Positions 17,958-27,580 of a stretch of DNA of 64,000 nucleotides are shown piece by piece. The translations under genes were made by a program, and so were the position numbers. Location: NCBI GenBank assembly GCA_001464035.1, contig LNEC01000019.1, forward strand, positions 62,001 through 126,000. Reading direction: 5' to 3'. The notes under the pieces are model-generated. The model was not told the DNA's origin. It did no database searches and worked only from the letters and a program-made list of their open reading frames with translations. Positions within the stretch are counted from its first letter, which is position 1. Every line of letters starts with the position of its first letter. This DNA comes from Bradyrhizobiaceae bacterium Ga0074131 (GTDB lineage Bacteria; Pseudomonadota; Alphaproteobacteria; Rhizobiales; Xanthobacteraceae).

Positions 17958-18380
17958 TCTCGTGTTCCTTCGTTGTCCAGTCCGTTTCTGCTTGGGTTTG
18001 ACGAAATCGAGCGTGCGCTCGATCGCGTCGTCAAGGGCGCCGACGGCTATCCTCCCTACAACATCGAGCGCTGCGACCGCAGCAATGGGGCGCCCGAACG
18101 CTTGCGCATCACGCTCGCGGTCGCTGGCTTTACCCGCGATCAACTCGATGTAACCATTGAAGAAAACCAGCTGGTGATCCGCGGCCGGCAGCACGACGAC
18201 AAAGCCCGGCAATACATCCATCGCGGCATCGCCGCGCGCCACTTCCAGCGCACCTTCGTGCTGGCGGAGGGCATGCAGGTCCTGGGTGCGGATTTGAAGA
18301 ATGGGCTGTTGTCGATCGACCTGGCCAGACCGGAACCTGAAAAGGTCGTTAAGACAATTGCTATCAATGAGCACGAATAA
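17955..18380 (+). CDS. Small heat-shock protein, Hsp20 family
   Basis: A 141-residue alpha-crystallin-domain chaperone that holds unfolding proteins in soluble complexes. The domain spans about residues 35-130: YNIERC, ITLAVAGFTRDQLDVTIEENQLVIRG, FQRTFVLAE and GLLSIDLARPEPEK. The start at 17955 is fixed by the thermometer hairpin, whose AGGA lies 7 nt upstream; an in-frame upstream ATG at 17907 would fall within the leader hairpins. It is probably cotranscribed with the DUF1150 gene 50 nt downstream. Confidence 0.94.
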   Translation: MSRVPSLSSPFLLGFDEIERALDRVVKGADGYPPYNIERCDRSNGAPERLRITLAVAGFTRDQLDVTIEENQLVIRGRQHDDKARQYIHRGIAARHFQRTFVLAEGMQVLGADLKNGLLSIDLARPEPEKVVKTIAINEHE

Positions 18381-18430
18381 TGGAACGAGTAGCGGACTCG
18401 ACCGCTTAGTCTGACAGAGGAGTCGAGACC

Positions 18431-18697
18431 ATGACTGATGCTGGTGTTGTGTTTGAACCCGAAGCCGTCTCCACCGAGACGCTGGCCGCCCTCGGCGAGG
18501 GCCATATCGCCTATGTGAAGCAGATCCGCTCCGAGGACGTACCCGGACTGTTTCCGCAGGCGCCGAAGATTGCGCCGGGCCTGAAGCTGTTCGCGCTGCA
18601 TGCCGCCGACGGCACGCCGATCATGCTGACCGACAGCCGCGAAGCGGCGATCGCGAACGCATGGAGCAACGAACTGCAGGCCGTGAGCGTTCACTGA
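18431..18697 (+). CDS. DUF1150 family protein
   Basis: An 88-residue soluble protein with the features of DUF1150: HIAYVKQIRSEDV, FPQAPKIAPGLKLFALHAADGTPIML and a closing AIANAWSNEL helix. Function is unknown. The gene regularly follows hsp20 in alphaproteobacteria, so it may belong to the same heat-responsive unit. AGAGGAG precedes the ATG. Two tandem 14-bp copies of a sequence (18697-18724) begin at the stop codon. Confidence 0.9.
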   Translation: MTDAGVVFEPEAVSTETLAALGEGHIAYVKQIRSEDVPGLFPQAPKIAPGLKLFALHAADGTPIMLTDSREAAIANAWSNELQAVSVH

Positions 18698-18896
18698 CGG
18701 AACGCTCAGAACGGAACGCTCAGAGGCGTCACCGACGCCATCTGGCTGCGGGTCTTGAAGTTTACCGTGAATTGGCAATGCGCGGGCGTCCGTCTTCGAT
18801 TTGATCGGGACGCGGTCGCGTATTTCATTTTTGTTTCCTGTCGCGGGCGGCCGCGGGGGCACGATGGGTCGGCTGCGCCGTTTCCGGTCAGGCCTA

Positions 18897-21287
18897 TCAG
18901 GCGACCGCAGAAAGCTGGGGAGTGCCAGGCAAGCTCGTACCGGAAGCCGGCGGCAACTCGCGAAGGCCAGGCTCTTTGCCTTCAAATTTCCATGCCACGG
19001 CCAGCGCTGCCGTTGCTCCGGTTGGACGCGCGAACACGTACCCCTGGACCATATCGCAGCCGAAGGTCCGCAGGATCTCGACCTCCTCGGGCTTCTCCGC
19101 CCCTTCGGCGACGATCGTCATGCCGAGACCGCGGCCAAGCGCAATGATGCCTTCGAGCAGCTTGCGGGCGCGCGCAGCCTCGGTGATGCCGTCGACGAAA
19201 AGCCTGTCGATCTTGAGTTTGTCGAACGGCAATTGCGTCAGATAGCCGAGCGAGGAATAGTCGGTGCCGAAGTCGTCCAGGGCCAGCGTCACGCCGAGTT
19301 CTTTCAACGCCACGAGCACTTTCCGGAATCGCGCTTCGGTGTGATCGGCCAGCATGCTCTCAGTGAGTTCGAGGCACAGCAGATGCGGCGGCAGCCCGAT
19401 TTCATCCAGGATCCGCGCCACATCGGCGGTGATATCGGTATTCCATATCTGGGCGGCGGACACGTTGACGGACACCGCGCGTGCCGGCTCGCCGGCGTCG
19501 AGCCATGCCTTCGCCTGCTGCGCCGCCTCGCGCATGATCCAGAGGCCGAGATCGCAGATCAGCTGAGAACTCTCGGCGATCGGGATGAATTCGGACGGCG
19601 GAACGTTGCCGAAGGCTGGATGAGTCCAGCGCATCAGCGCCTCGAAGCCGGTAACCCGGTCGGTGGCGAGATCGACCTGGGGCTGATAGTGCACGAAGAG
19701 GCCGCTGTTGTCGTCGACGGCCCGGCGCAGGTCGCGGGCCAGCGCGATCTTGTGCTGCACGGCTTCGCTCATGCCCGTTTCGAAGAAGCTGAAGCGGCCG
19801 CGGCCTTCTTCCTTGGCGCGATACAGCGCGAGATCGGCGTTGCGCTGCAGATCGCTCACATTCGAGCCGTGTTGCGGGATCAAGGCGATGCCGATGCTGG
19901 TTCCGATATTGGCCTCGCCGCGATCGAGCAGGATCGAACCGGCGACCGCCGCGATCACGGCGCCAGCCAATTCTCTGACTTCGGCGATGTCGCGGTATTC
20001 CGGCATGATGATGGCGAATTCGTCGCCGCCGAGGCGACAGAGAAAATGGCTGCTATCGACCACGCGCGAGATCAAATAGGAGACCTTGGTCAGCAACTCG
20101 TCGCCCGCCGCGTGGCCGAGCGAGTCGTTGACCTCCTTGAACCGGTCGAGATCGAGCAGCAGCAACGCCGCCTGCGCGCCGGTCCGGCCACAACGGGTGA
20201 GCGAATCGTTGAGCTCGCGCTGAAACAAGGCCCGATTCGCCAGGCCCGTGAGCGGATCGTAATAGGCGAGCTTCTCGAGTTGCTCCTCGGCAACCTTGCG
20301 CGCGGTAATGTCCTGAATGGTGCCAAGGAAGCCGATCGTGCGGCCTGCATCATCGGTCATCACCTGGCTGGTGACGACTACGTCGCAGATCGAGCCGTCG
20401 CCGCGCCTGACCTTGACGTCGACGTCCCTGACCGACCCGGTGCGCATGACATCCGATTGCGTTTCGATCACGCGCCGCGCGCCGTCTCCAATATAGACAG
20501 ACATCACAGTTTCGCGGCTGACGTTGAAGCGCGCCGGGTCATAGCCGAGAAGCCGATATACTTCGGGCGACCACCACAGCTCGGCGTCGCCCAGCCGATA
20601 GCTCCAGTCCCCCATCTTGCCCAGGCGCTGGGCGCCGGCAAGCTGGTCGGAGCGTTGGCGGAGCGTCTCTTCCTGCTCCAGCAATCTGCGATTCTGATTC
20701 GTGAGTTCATCATTCTGCCGAACGATGCTGCTTTGAAGACGCCCGATATCGCCCAAGGTCTTGTCGAGCGCGTAGAGCGGCAAGATGCGGAAGGCGAAAT
20801 AGGCGAGCAGCCCCAGGCAGGCGCTTATCAAAGCCGTGAAGCCGATCCGCTGCAGCAACAGATCGACAGGCACTTCGAGTTCCAGCTGGGCTATCACCTC
20901 GTTTCCAACGACGATCGGTGCGCGCTGAACCATGGTGAATCTGGCCGATATTGCACCGCGCGCGGACACGATCTTGCCGTTGGCGCTCACAATCCGTCGC
21001 TGGATGTTACGCGTGGCGTCGCTATCGTTGGTTCCTATCGTCTCGGCAAGGCGTTCGGAATGGAACTGCCAGAGGTTGGGATGCTGAAAGATATAGCGCG
21101 CCACCTGCGTCGCGCTGAGGCGTGCCTTTTGTTGGGCATCCGCCACTTCGTAATGATAGGTGATCAGCGCGTAACCGAGCGGCAGCGCCAGTGCGACGAG
21201 CGCCGCCACGACAATGGCGCTCGATTGCACCATCTTGCGCAACAGGGCGCGGTCGCTGGATATCTTTTTCTGAAGACTTTCAATCAC
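18897..21287 (-). CDS. Membrane PAS-GGDEF-EAL cyclic-di-GMP enzyme
   Basis: A 796-residue inner-membrane protein. Helices at about residues 19-43 and 150-175 flank a periplasmic sensor loop. A coiled segment, a PAS domain (about 235-350), a GGDEF domain (about 360-520) and an EAL domain (about 535-785) follow. The cyclase site is intact (RLGGDEFAI). The phosphodiesterase site is also intact (FEALMRW, LELTES, LALDDFGTDYSS, IVAEGAE), so both activities are possible. I start it at a GTG (21287) because this gives a GTGA overlap with the upstream binding-protein gene. The periplasmic loop may receive its signal from that protein; this is inference. Confidence 0.9.
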   Translation of the reverse strand: MIESLQKKISSDRALLRKMVQSSAIVVAALVALALPLGYALITYHYEVADAQQKARLSATQVARYIFQHPNLWQFHSERLAETIGTNDSDATRNIQRRIVSANGKIVSARGAISARFTMVQRAPIVVGNEVIAQLELEVPVDLLLQRIGFTALISACLGLLAYFAFRILPLYALDKTLGDIGRLQSSIVRQNDELTNQNRRLLEQEETLRQRSDQLAGAQRLGKMGDWSYRLGDAELWWSPEVYRLLGYDPARFNVSRETVMSVYIGDGARRVIETQSDVMRTGSVRDVDVKVRRGDGSICDVVVTSQVMTDDAGRTIGFLGTIQDITARKVAEEQLEKLAYYDPLTGLANRALFQRELNDSLTRCGRTGAQAALLLLDLDRFKEVNDSLGHAAGDELLTKVSYLISRVVDSSHFLCRLGGDEFAIIMPEYRDIAEVRELAGAVIAAVAGSILLDRGEANIGTSIGIALIPQHGSNVSDLQRNADLALYRAKEEGRGRFSFFETGMSEAVQHKIALARDLRRAVDDNSGLFVHYQPQVDLATDRVTGFEALMRWTHPAFGNVPPSEFIPIAESSQLICDLGLWIMREAAQQAKAWLDAGEPARAVSVNVSAAQIWNTDITADVARILDEIGLPPHLLCLELTESMLADHTEARFRKVLVALKELGVTLALDDFGTDYSSLGYLTQLPFDKLKIDRLFVDGITEAARARKLLEGIIALGRGLGMTIVAEGAEKPEEVEILRTFGCDMVQGYVFARPTGATAALAVAWKFEGKEPGLRELPPASGTSLPGTPQLSAVA

Positions 21288-22111
21288 GGTTGCACCGGCA
21301 GGCTGCCATTTTCCCGCAGAACCTTCTGTCCCTCGGACGAACCTAGAAACGCGCGGAAGCGATCGAGCGCAGGCGTGGCCCGGGACGAAACGACGAGGTA
21401 GATATCCTTGCCGTGGGGGTATGCCCCGTTTTCCAGATTCTGAAGCGTGGGCATGACGCCATCGACGGACACCCAATGGAGTTGGCGGTTTTCAGTTTGT
21501 AGCTGAGCGAGGGTCATGCCGGTCAGCGAGCCGGCCAGCTGCTCGGCGACCGTGGCATTGTCCTGATCAGTCGCTGCGACGGGAACTTCCGCGCGCTGGC
21601 GCAGCTTCTCCAGGGAGGCGGCCAGTTTCGGGAATAATCTGACGAGAAGCAGCGAATCGCTATCGCTTTTCGGCCGCAGGACGGGACGCACCGGCTTGCC
21701 GTCGGCCCACACCGCGGTCGCAGACCCAAACAGATCGGCGACGTCGACACTCCTGACGTCGCCGGGATTTGGATGCGAACTCGCGAGGCCGAAGGGCGTG
21801 CGCGCGATCACCGAGGCTTTTAGCGCCTGATCGTCGGCAGCGCCGAGCGGGCGGCCCGAGATGGAAAAGTCGATGGCGCCGGCGGCGACCGCGGCGATCC
21901 CTCCGGAGCTGCCGAGCCCGGCGACCACCTCGATCCTGGTGCCGGGTTCGATTTTCGTGAACGCCACGCCGAGGCGTCGCAACGTTTCCACCGTCGAGCC
22001 GGTGCCTCCGGTGCGCAGCAATTCGGCGTTCGAGTCCTCTGCGCTGGCCAGCCACAGCGCAAAGCCCGTCACGATCACTATGCAAGCATTCTGCATTCGA
22101 GACTTGATCAT
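21284..22111 (-). CDS. PstS-like periplasmic substrate-binding protein
   Basis: A 275-residue exported protein with a signal peptide (about residues 1-29). The fold is that of phosphate-type binding proteins: RTGGTGSTVETLRRLGVAF, VVAGLGSSGGIAAVAAGAIDFSISGR and later LYLVV-type strands. The GSSGG and AGAIDFSISGR blocks parallel the ligand loops of PstS. It overlaps the GGDEF/EAL gene by 4 nt, and no transporter genes follow. It is more likely a sensory ligand receptor than an importer component. An alternative start is the ATG at 22096. Confidence 0.85.
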   Translation of the reverse strand: MIKSRMQNACIVIVTGFALWLASAEDSNAELLRTGGTGSTVETLRRLGVAFTKIEPGTRIEVVAGLGSSGGIAAVAAGAIDFSISGRPLGAADDQALKASVIARTPFGLASSHPNPGDVRSVDVADLFGSATAVWADGKPVRPVLRPKSDSDSLLLVRLFPKLAASLEKLRQRAEVPVAATDQDNATVAEQLAGSLTGMTLAQLQTENRQLHWVSVDGVMPTLQNLENGAYPHGKDIYLVVSSRATPALDRFRAFLGSSEGQKVLRENGSLPVQP

Positions 22112-22439
22112 TCTGTCCCCGCAACATTCTGTCGCCTACAAGATGGTATCGTGCGCTCTACATCTCCTTAATGCCCCCGGGAGGCCGTTCGCGTTCCACC
22201 TCCGTAGAAACGCGCAGCTGCGCTACGGCAAGCGCCACGGCGTCTCAATCGAAAAACTGCTTGATTGGGGGTTTCCAGAGCTTGACGCGCCGCGACGGGC
22301 CGAAACCTGACAGCCACGGCATTGCCGGAGTTAGCGTAGCGTTAGCCACGAAACGGATTGACAAGGTGAGTGAGCCCGACGTGCGCCGGGATTTCGCCCG
22401 GCGGCGGGATCGTGACGCGCCGATCCATGAAACCCGCGA
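22112..22439. other. Gene-free gap between ptsN and the PstS-like gene
   Basis: I see no credible gene here. It holds a perfect hairpin CGCCGGG-ATTTCG-CCCGGCG (22384-22403), 37 nt past the ptsN stop; it lacks a T run but may end the rpoN-hpf-ptsN transcript. The promoter of the PstS-like gene should lie near 22112-22170. Confidence 0.5.
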
Positions 22440-22901
22440 CTACGCCGCACTCGCCGGCGGCAGCGCCAGCACCGAATAGATCGCCTGCGCATCGCGCGAG
22501 GCGCGCAGCTTCTTGGCGACGTCCTGGTCGCGCAAGAGTCGTGCGATTCGCGCCAGCGCCTTGAGGTGATCGGCGCCGGCGCCTTCCGGCGCCAGCAGCA
22601 GGAACACCAGATCGACCGGCTGGCCGTCCATCGATTCGAAATCGATCGGGCGTTCGAGGCGTGCGAACAGTCCGAACAGCTTTTCCAGCTTGGGAAGCTT
22701 GCCGTGCGGGATGGCGACACCGTAACCGACGGCGGTGGTTCCGAGCTTCTCGCGCTGCAGCAAGACCTCGAACACCGAGCGCTCGTTTTGCCCGGTCAGG
22801 CTGGCCGCCCGCGCCGCCAGTTCCTGCAGCGCCTGCTTCTTGCTGTTGACCTTCAACGCCGGGAGGATCGCCTCGGGTGCGACCAGATCGGTAATCGTCA
22901 T
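22440..22901 (-). CDS. ptsN: PTS IIA-like nitrogen regulatory protein
   Basis: A 153-residue EIIA-Ntr protein. The phosphorylatable His is in GYGVAIPHGKLP. Other blocks (ALQELAARAASLTG, VLLQREKLGTTAVG, VDLVFLLLAPEGAGADHLKALARIARLL) are typical. It accepts phosphate from NPr and regulates potassium transport, nitrogen and carbon balance in rhizobia. It closes the rpoN-hpf-ptsN cluster. Confidence 0.96.
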   Translation of the reverse strand: MTITDLVAPEAILPALKVNSKKQALQELAARAASLTGQNERSVFEVLLQREKLGTTAVGYGVAIPHGKLPKLEKLFGLFARLERPIDFESMDGQPVDLVFLLLAPEGAGADHLKALARIARLLRDQDVAKKLRASRDAQAIYSVLALPPASAA

Positions 22902-23135
22902 GGGGCGTTCCGAGGTGAATTAGACCGTCACTGGCCAGATAGGGTTCAGAGGGACGACGTCAAGAAGTTGAGGGGTAGCAGGCCTACACCCGATGCCCGT
23001 CGGGCTTCTACGCGCCTTCTCCTACTCCAACGCAAGACCGGTGCCAACACCTGCGGTCGTTGTCCCCCGGTCTCCTGCCCCTGAAGGCGGCGGACCATAG
23101 GGAGGCGGCCTGGGGGCGTCAATGCCGGTTCTGGC

Positions 23136-23747
23136 CTAGCCCTCCGACGGAAGCACCGGAGGATCGATCCAGCCGACATTACCGTCCGGCCGCCGGTAGA
23201 TGATGTTCACCCGTCCGCTGGAGCCGTGCTGGAACACCAGGCAGGCTGCGCCGGTGAGGTCCAGCTCCATCACCGCCTGGCTGACCGAAAACCGCTTCAG
23301 CGACGTGGTCGCCTCGGCGATGATGACCGGGCTGTAGCCGGTTTCGTCGTGCTCGTCGTCGCCCGCCGGCGCTTCTATCACGTAACTCGGAACGTCGAGG
23401 GTCGGGGCCGTCAATTCAACCATCGCCACCGCTTCGGCATGCGACTTGCGCGCCGAGCGGTCCTTGAGCCGGCTCTTGTAGCGGCGCAGCCGCTTTTCGA
23501 TCATCAGCAGCGCCTGGTCGGCGCTGGAATAGGCGTCGGCGGCGTTGGAATCGGCTTCGAGCGTGATCCCCGAATCCAGATGCAACGAGCAGTCGGTGCG
23601 GAAGCCAAAACCATCCTTGCTCAGCGTGATGTGACCGGAATAGTTGCCGTCGAAGTACTTGCGCAGCACTTCATCGGTGCGCTCGCTGACGCGCCCTCGA
23701 AGAGCGTCACCGACGTTGATGCTTTTTCCCGAGATCCGGAGAGTCAT
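23136..23747 (-). CDS. hpf: Long-form ribosome hibernation-promoting factor
   Basis: A 203-residue protein. The N-terminal HPF/RaiA domain (about 1-105: MTLRISGKSINVGDALRGRV, DCSLHLDSGITLEADS, ADQALLMIEKRLRRYKSRLKD) binds the 30S decoding site. The C-terminal domain (about 140-203: VIIAEATTSLKRFSVSQAVMELDLTG) dimerises 70S ribosomes. Start is the ATG at 23747 with a GAGG upstream; a TTG four codons earlier is less likely. It lies between rpoN and ptsN. Confidence 0.95.
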   Translation of the reverse strand: MTLRISGKSINVGDALRGRVSERTDEVLRKYFDGNYSGHITLSKDGFGFRTDCSLHLDSGITLEADSNAADAYSSADQALLMIEKRLRRYKSRLKDRSARKSHAEAVAMVELTAPTLDVPSYVIEAPAGDDEHDETGYSPVIIAEATTSLKRFSVSQAVMELDLTGAACLVFQHGSSGRVNIIYRRPDGNVGWIDPPVLPSEG

Positions 23748-23805
23748 TTGATGCCTCAATTGGTCTGGACGGAACCGACAATATTACGATTTGGCGGGGA
23801 CGCAA

Positions 23806-25467
23806 TCAGGCCGGAGCGGTGTCCCGGGACCGGTCGGGAGATGTGGCAGGCGCCGAAAGGGCATTCCCGAGCATGCTCTGCTTGTCGCGGCGGCGTTGTA
23901 CCGAGGAAGGAATTCGCATCGCCTCGCGGTACTTCGCAACGGTGCGACGGGCAATATCAATCCCGGAAGCACGCAATAGTTCCACGATGGTGTCGTCGGA
24001 CAGGATCACGGCCGGATCCTCCGCATCGATCAGCCGCTTGATATGGTGCCGGACGGCCTCCGCCGAATGGGCCTCGCCGCCGTCGGCCGATGCGATCGAG
24101 GCGGTGAAGAAGTATTTCAGTTCAAAACTGCCGCGGTTGGTCGCCATGTATTTGTTGGCGGTGACCCGCGACACTGTCGATTCATGCATCTGGATCGCGT
24201 CCGCCACCGCCTTCAGATTGAGCGGCCGCAGATGCGCAACGCCGTGGGTAAAGAAGCCATCCTGCTGGCGCACGATCTCGGTCGCCACCTTTAAGATGGT
24301 TCGGGCGCGCTGATCCAGCGCGCGCACCAGCCAGGTCGCGTTCTGCAGGCAATCGCTGAAATAGGACTTGTCGCCTTCCTTGCGGATGTTCTTCGACAAT
24401 TCGGTGTAATAGATCTGGTTGACCAGCACGCGCGGCAGGGTGTCGCTGTTGAGTTCGACATGCCAGCCGCCATCGGCGCCGGGCCGTACATACACATCCG
24501 GCACCATGGTCTGGGTCCGGGCCGAGCCGAATTTCAGACCGGGTTTCGGGTTGAGCCGGCGAATTTCACCGATCATGTCGGTGATATCCTCATCGTCAAC
24601 GCCGCAAAGCTTGCGTAGCGTAACGATATCGCGCCTGGCCAGCAGATCGAGATGCTCGACCAGCGCCCGCATTGCCGGGTCGTAGCGGTTGAGTTCGCGC
24701 AGCTGGATGGCCAGGCATTCGCTGAGAGAGCGCGCGCAGACGCCGGGAGGATCGAACTTCTGCAGCACCGCAAGCACCGCTTCGACGTCGGCCGGAGAAG
24801 CTCCCAGCCGCTCGGCGGCCTGCCCCAGATCCGGCGGCAGATAGCCGGCCTCGTCGACCATATCGATCAAATACTGCCCGATCATGCGCTGCGCCGGAGC
24901 CGTAAAGGCCACCGCCAGTTGTTCGGCGAGATGGCCGCCGAGCGTCACCTCGGCGGCGACGAAGGCTTCGAGATTGTAGCTGTCGTCATTGGAGGCGCCG
25001 CCGCCCCATTCGGTATAGGCGGTCGGCGCCGCGTCCTGCGCGTTGCGGGCGGCGGCCTCGGACGGCTCTTCGGTAAACACGTTGTCGAGCGGGGTATCGA
25101 GGGTCTGCTCGATCTCGGCGCGGCTGCCGAGGTCGCGATTCATCCATTCTTCCTGGGCCGGCTCAAAAGCCTCGCCGGAAGCACCAGCGGCCAGTTCGGA
25201 GCGCTCGCCGGCGCCCTCGTCGCCATAGCTCGGACCCCGCTCCTCATGATCGGAATAGTCGCCCGGGTCGGCGGCGGGCTCGCCCGCGACCGGCGGCTCG
25301 GTACCGTCGCTGGCGCGCTCCAGCAGGGGATTGCGCTCCAGTTCCTCTTCCACGAAGGCCGAAAGGTCCAGGTTGGACAGCTGCAGCAGCTTGATCGCCT
25401 GCATCAGCTGCGGCGTCATCACCAACGACTGGGACTGGCGGAACTCTAATCTCTGCGACAGCGCCAT
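23806..25467 (-). CDS. rpoN: RNA polymerase sigma-54 factor
   Basis: A 553-residue sigma factor for -24/-12 promoters, including nitrogen-fixation genes. The N-terminal Gln/Leu-rich activator region (RQSQSLVMTPQLMQAIKLLQLSNLDL) is followed by an acidic linker rich in Glu/Asp (about 60-150), the core-binding region, the helix-turn-helix, and the RpoN box ARRTVAKYREAM near the C-terminus. The C-terminus has a short Ser/Pro tail after MRIPSSVQRRR. It lies 138 nt downstream of lptB. Confidence 0.97.
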   Translation of the reverse strand: MALSQRLEFRQSQSLVMTPQLMQAIKLLQLSNLDLSAFVEEELERNPLLERASDGTEPPVAGEPAADPGDYSDHEERGPSYGDEGAGERSELAAGASGEAFEPAQEEWMNRDLGSRAEIEQTLDTPLDNVFTEEPSEAAARNAQDAAPTAYTEWGGGASNDDSYNLEAFVAAEVTLGGHLAEQLAVAFTAPAQRMIGQYLIDMVDEAGYLPPDLGQAAERLGASPADVEAVLAVLQKFDPPGVCARSLSECLAIQLRELNRYDPAMRALVEHLDLLARRDIVTLRKLCGVDDEDITDMIGEIRRLNPKPGLKFGSARTQTMVPDVYVRPGADGGWHVELNSDTLPRVLVNQIYYTELSKNIRKEGDKSYFSDCLQNATWLVRALDQRARTILKVATEIVRQQDGFFTHGVAHLRPLNLKAVADAIQMHESTVSRVTANKYMATNRGSFELKYFFTASIASADGGEAHSAEAVRHHIKRLIDAEDPAVILSDDTIVELLRASGIDIARRTVAKYREAMRIPSSVQRRRDKQSMLGNALSAPATSPDRSRDTAPA

Positions 25468-25605
25468 GGCGGCAAGAACCGATCCCGATAAAGTTGGTCC
25501 GATTCTTGCTTAAACTACTCGAACAGCGATGTACACGGCTTGACGGAGAGGAAAAAGGGACTGGAGGCCAAATCCATCTCACGGTTAAGCGCAAGACTAG
25601 CTAGT

Positions 25606-26598
25606 CTAGAGCCGGAATTCCTCACCCAGGTAAAGCCGCCGCACATCCGGATTGTTGACGATTTCTTCCGGATTGCCCTCGGTCAGGATCTCGCCGGCAT
25701 AGACGATATAGGCGCGGTCGGTCAGTCCCAGCGTTTCCCGCACATTATGGTCGGTGATCAGGACACCGATGCCGCGATTGGTGAGATGGCGGACCAGGTC
25801 CTGAATGTCACCCACCGCAATCGGATCGATGCCGGCAAATGGTTCGTCGAGCAGCATGTAGTTCGGTCGTGTCGCCAGCGCGCGTGCGATCTCGACGCGG
25901 CGCCGTTCGCCACCGGACAGCGCAATCGACGGGGTTTTGCGCAATCGGGTGATGTTGAATTCGTCGAGCAGGGCGTCGAGTTCGGCCTCGCGCTTCTTCT
26001 TCGAGGGCTCCACGACCTCCAGCACCGCGCGGATATTCTGCTCCACGGTGAGGCCGCGGAAGATCGACGCTTCCTGCGGCAGGTATCCGATTCCGAGCCG
26101 GGCGCGCTGGTACATCGGTAGCTTGGTGACGTCGTGGCCGTCGAGTTCGATGGCGCCGCGGTCGACCGGAATGAGGCCCGTGATCATGTAGAATACCGTG
26201 GTCTTGCCGGCGCCGTTCGGGCCCAGCAGACCCACCGCCTCGCCGCGGCGGACATAGATGCTGACGCCGCGCACGACCTGCCGGGTGCCGAAGCTCTTTT
26301 CCACGCTATGCACAGCCAGATAGCCTGCCCGCCTGGTCAGTCGCGGTGCGGTCGCGCCATTGACCTTGCTCCGGGGCGGCCGCGGCCTTTCCGCTGCCGC
26401 AGCGGGCGCGCTCGGTCTCGGCAACCCGACGTCGTCGGCAATGGCTTCGCGGGCCATCGGCGGCGCATCGCGCACCGGACTCGTCAGCATGTCGCCGATG
26501 CTGTCGCCGAGCGCGGTGATGTCCTCACGCGAGCGCGCAAATCCGGACGGACCGCGCTTCGCCGGGCGTCGACGGAACATGCCGAGTAAATCCACCAT
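25606..26598 (-). CDS. lptB: LPS export ABC transporter ATP-binding protein with N-terminal extension
   Basis: The ATPase of the LptB2FGC machine that pulls lipopolysaccharide out of the inner membrane. The ATPase part (about residues 90-330) has Walker A GPNGAGKTT, signature LSGGERRRVEIARAL, Walker B YMLLDEPFAGID and the ITDHNVRETL switch. Ahead of it lies an Ala/Pro/Arg-rich extension of about 90 residues that E. coli LptB lacks. The extension is also in frame with good codon use, and ends near RRAGYLAVHSVEKSFG where homology begins. Confidence 0.94.
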   Translation of the reverse strand: MVDLLGMFRRRPAKRGPSGFARSREDITALGDSIGDMLTSPVRDAPPMAREAIADDVGLPRPSAPAAAAERPRPPRSKVNGATAPRLTRRAGYLAVHSVEKSFGTRQVVRGVSIYVRRGEAVGLLGPNGAGKTTVFYMITGLIPVDRGAIELDGHDVTKLPMYQRARLGIGYLPQEASIFRGLTVEQNIRAVLEVVEPSKKKREAELDALLDEFNITRLRKTPSIALSGGERRRVEIARALATRPNYMLLDEPFAGIDPIAVGDIQDLVRHLTNRGIGVLITDHNVRETLGLTDRAYIVYAGEILTEGNPEEIVNNPDVRRLYLGEEFRL

Positions 26599-26851
26599 CC
26601 CCCGCTTCGCTCGCGCCTTTCACGGTGTCCGCGGCGCGCGCCGCTCACCAAATCGATTCGCCCCGGCAACATGAATGAACGGGTCTCCCTTGCCCAGCGA
26701 AACACCCTCGACCTCAGCCACGGATCGCGCCGGTGGCGCATGATCCGCAAAGTGTGGCGCGGCTTGGCGCAAAGATCATGCGATCGGTAGATACAGGCTT
26801 GCCCGGCGCGCTTCAACCTCGCCTCCGGCACCTATCTTACAAGTGATTGTG

Positions 26852-27580
26852 TTATTTTGGTTTATTTGAGCTACCAGGCGCCGGCGTCGCAGACGGCATT
26901 CCGGGAACCGCGGGAGCGCCGCCGCCGCCGGACGATATGAACAGGCCCTGGACCCGACCGCTGTCGGATTCCACCCGCGACACCCCGGTCGCCATGTCGA
27001 CCATCAGCCGGTCGCCGCGCAGCACGTTCTTGCCCTGGGTCAGGACGATGCCGCCGAGCATGGTGATCATGTTGGCCCGGGTGTCGAACACCGCGGTCTC
27101 CCCGGTCACCACCTGGTCCTTCTGGGTCACCACCACATTGCCTTTGGCCTCGAGCCGTCGGATCGACGAGCTGCCGCCCGGACCGGGACTCGCGGCCTGC
27201 ATCGGCGCCGATTTTGTCGCCTTCGCATTGGCGCCCTTGGCGTTGGCGGCGGGTGCTGCGGCCGGCGTCGATGTGGAATCGTAGAACACCACCAGCGTCT
27301 TCGACGTCATTGTGGTGTCGCCCTGGATCACCTTCACATTGCCGGCAAAGGTCGCCTCCTTCTTCTTGTCGCGCATCTCCAGCGAGGCGGCCTCGATCTG
27401 GATCGGTTGATCGCGGTTCTGGGAAAAGCCCTGCATGGCGTTGGGCACGCCCTGCACCGCGCTTTGCGCGAGGGCTTCGCCGGCAGCGAGCAGCGCCAGC
27501 GCGCCGGCGAGCGTGCACGCATGATGCGCGAGCCGCCTGGTCGAAGTGCTGCGCCGGGAAAACATCATCATCGAGATCAT
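26852..27580 (-). CDS. lptA: LPS export periplasmic protein LptA (OstA-like)
   Basis: A 242-residue exported protein with a signal peptide (about 1-38, ending GEALA). The OstA beta-jellyroll repeats are seen as QPIQIEAASLEMRDKKKEATFAGNVKVIQGDTTM and VVTGETAVFDTRANMITMLGGIVLTQGKNVLRGDRLMVD. It bridges LptC to the outer membrane. An Ala/Lys-rich insertion (about 105-140) interrupts the repeats. Its ATG overlaps the lptC stop by 4 nt, so the two are coupled. Confidence 0.92.
   Translation of the reverse strand: MISMMMFSRRSTSTRRLAHHACTLAGALALLAAGEALAQSAVQGVPNAMQGFSQNRDQPIQIEAASLEMRDKKKEATFAGNVKVIQGDTTMTSKTLVVFYDSTSTPAAAPAANAKGANAKATKSAPMQAASPGPGGSSSIRRLEAKGNVVVTQKDQVVTGETAVFDTRANMITMLGGIVLTQGKNVLRGDRLMVDMATGVSRVESDSGRVQGLFISSGGGGAPAVPGMPSATPAPGSSNKPK

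Noticed and set aside
18697..18724. Two tandem 14-bp copies (ACGGAACGCTCAGA) after DUF1150
   Set aside because: Only two units and no structure; probably a simple slippage duplication.
18801..21401. 866-codon rightward open frame
   Set aside because: Antisense shadow of the GGDEF/EAL gene, with no family features and no ribosome site; long antisense frames are usual at this GC content.
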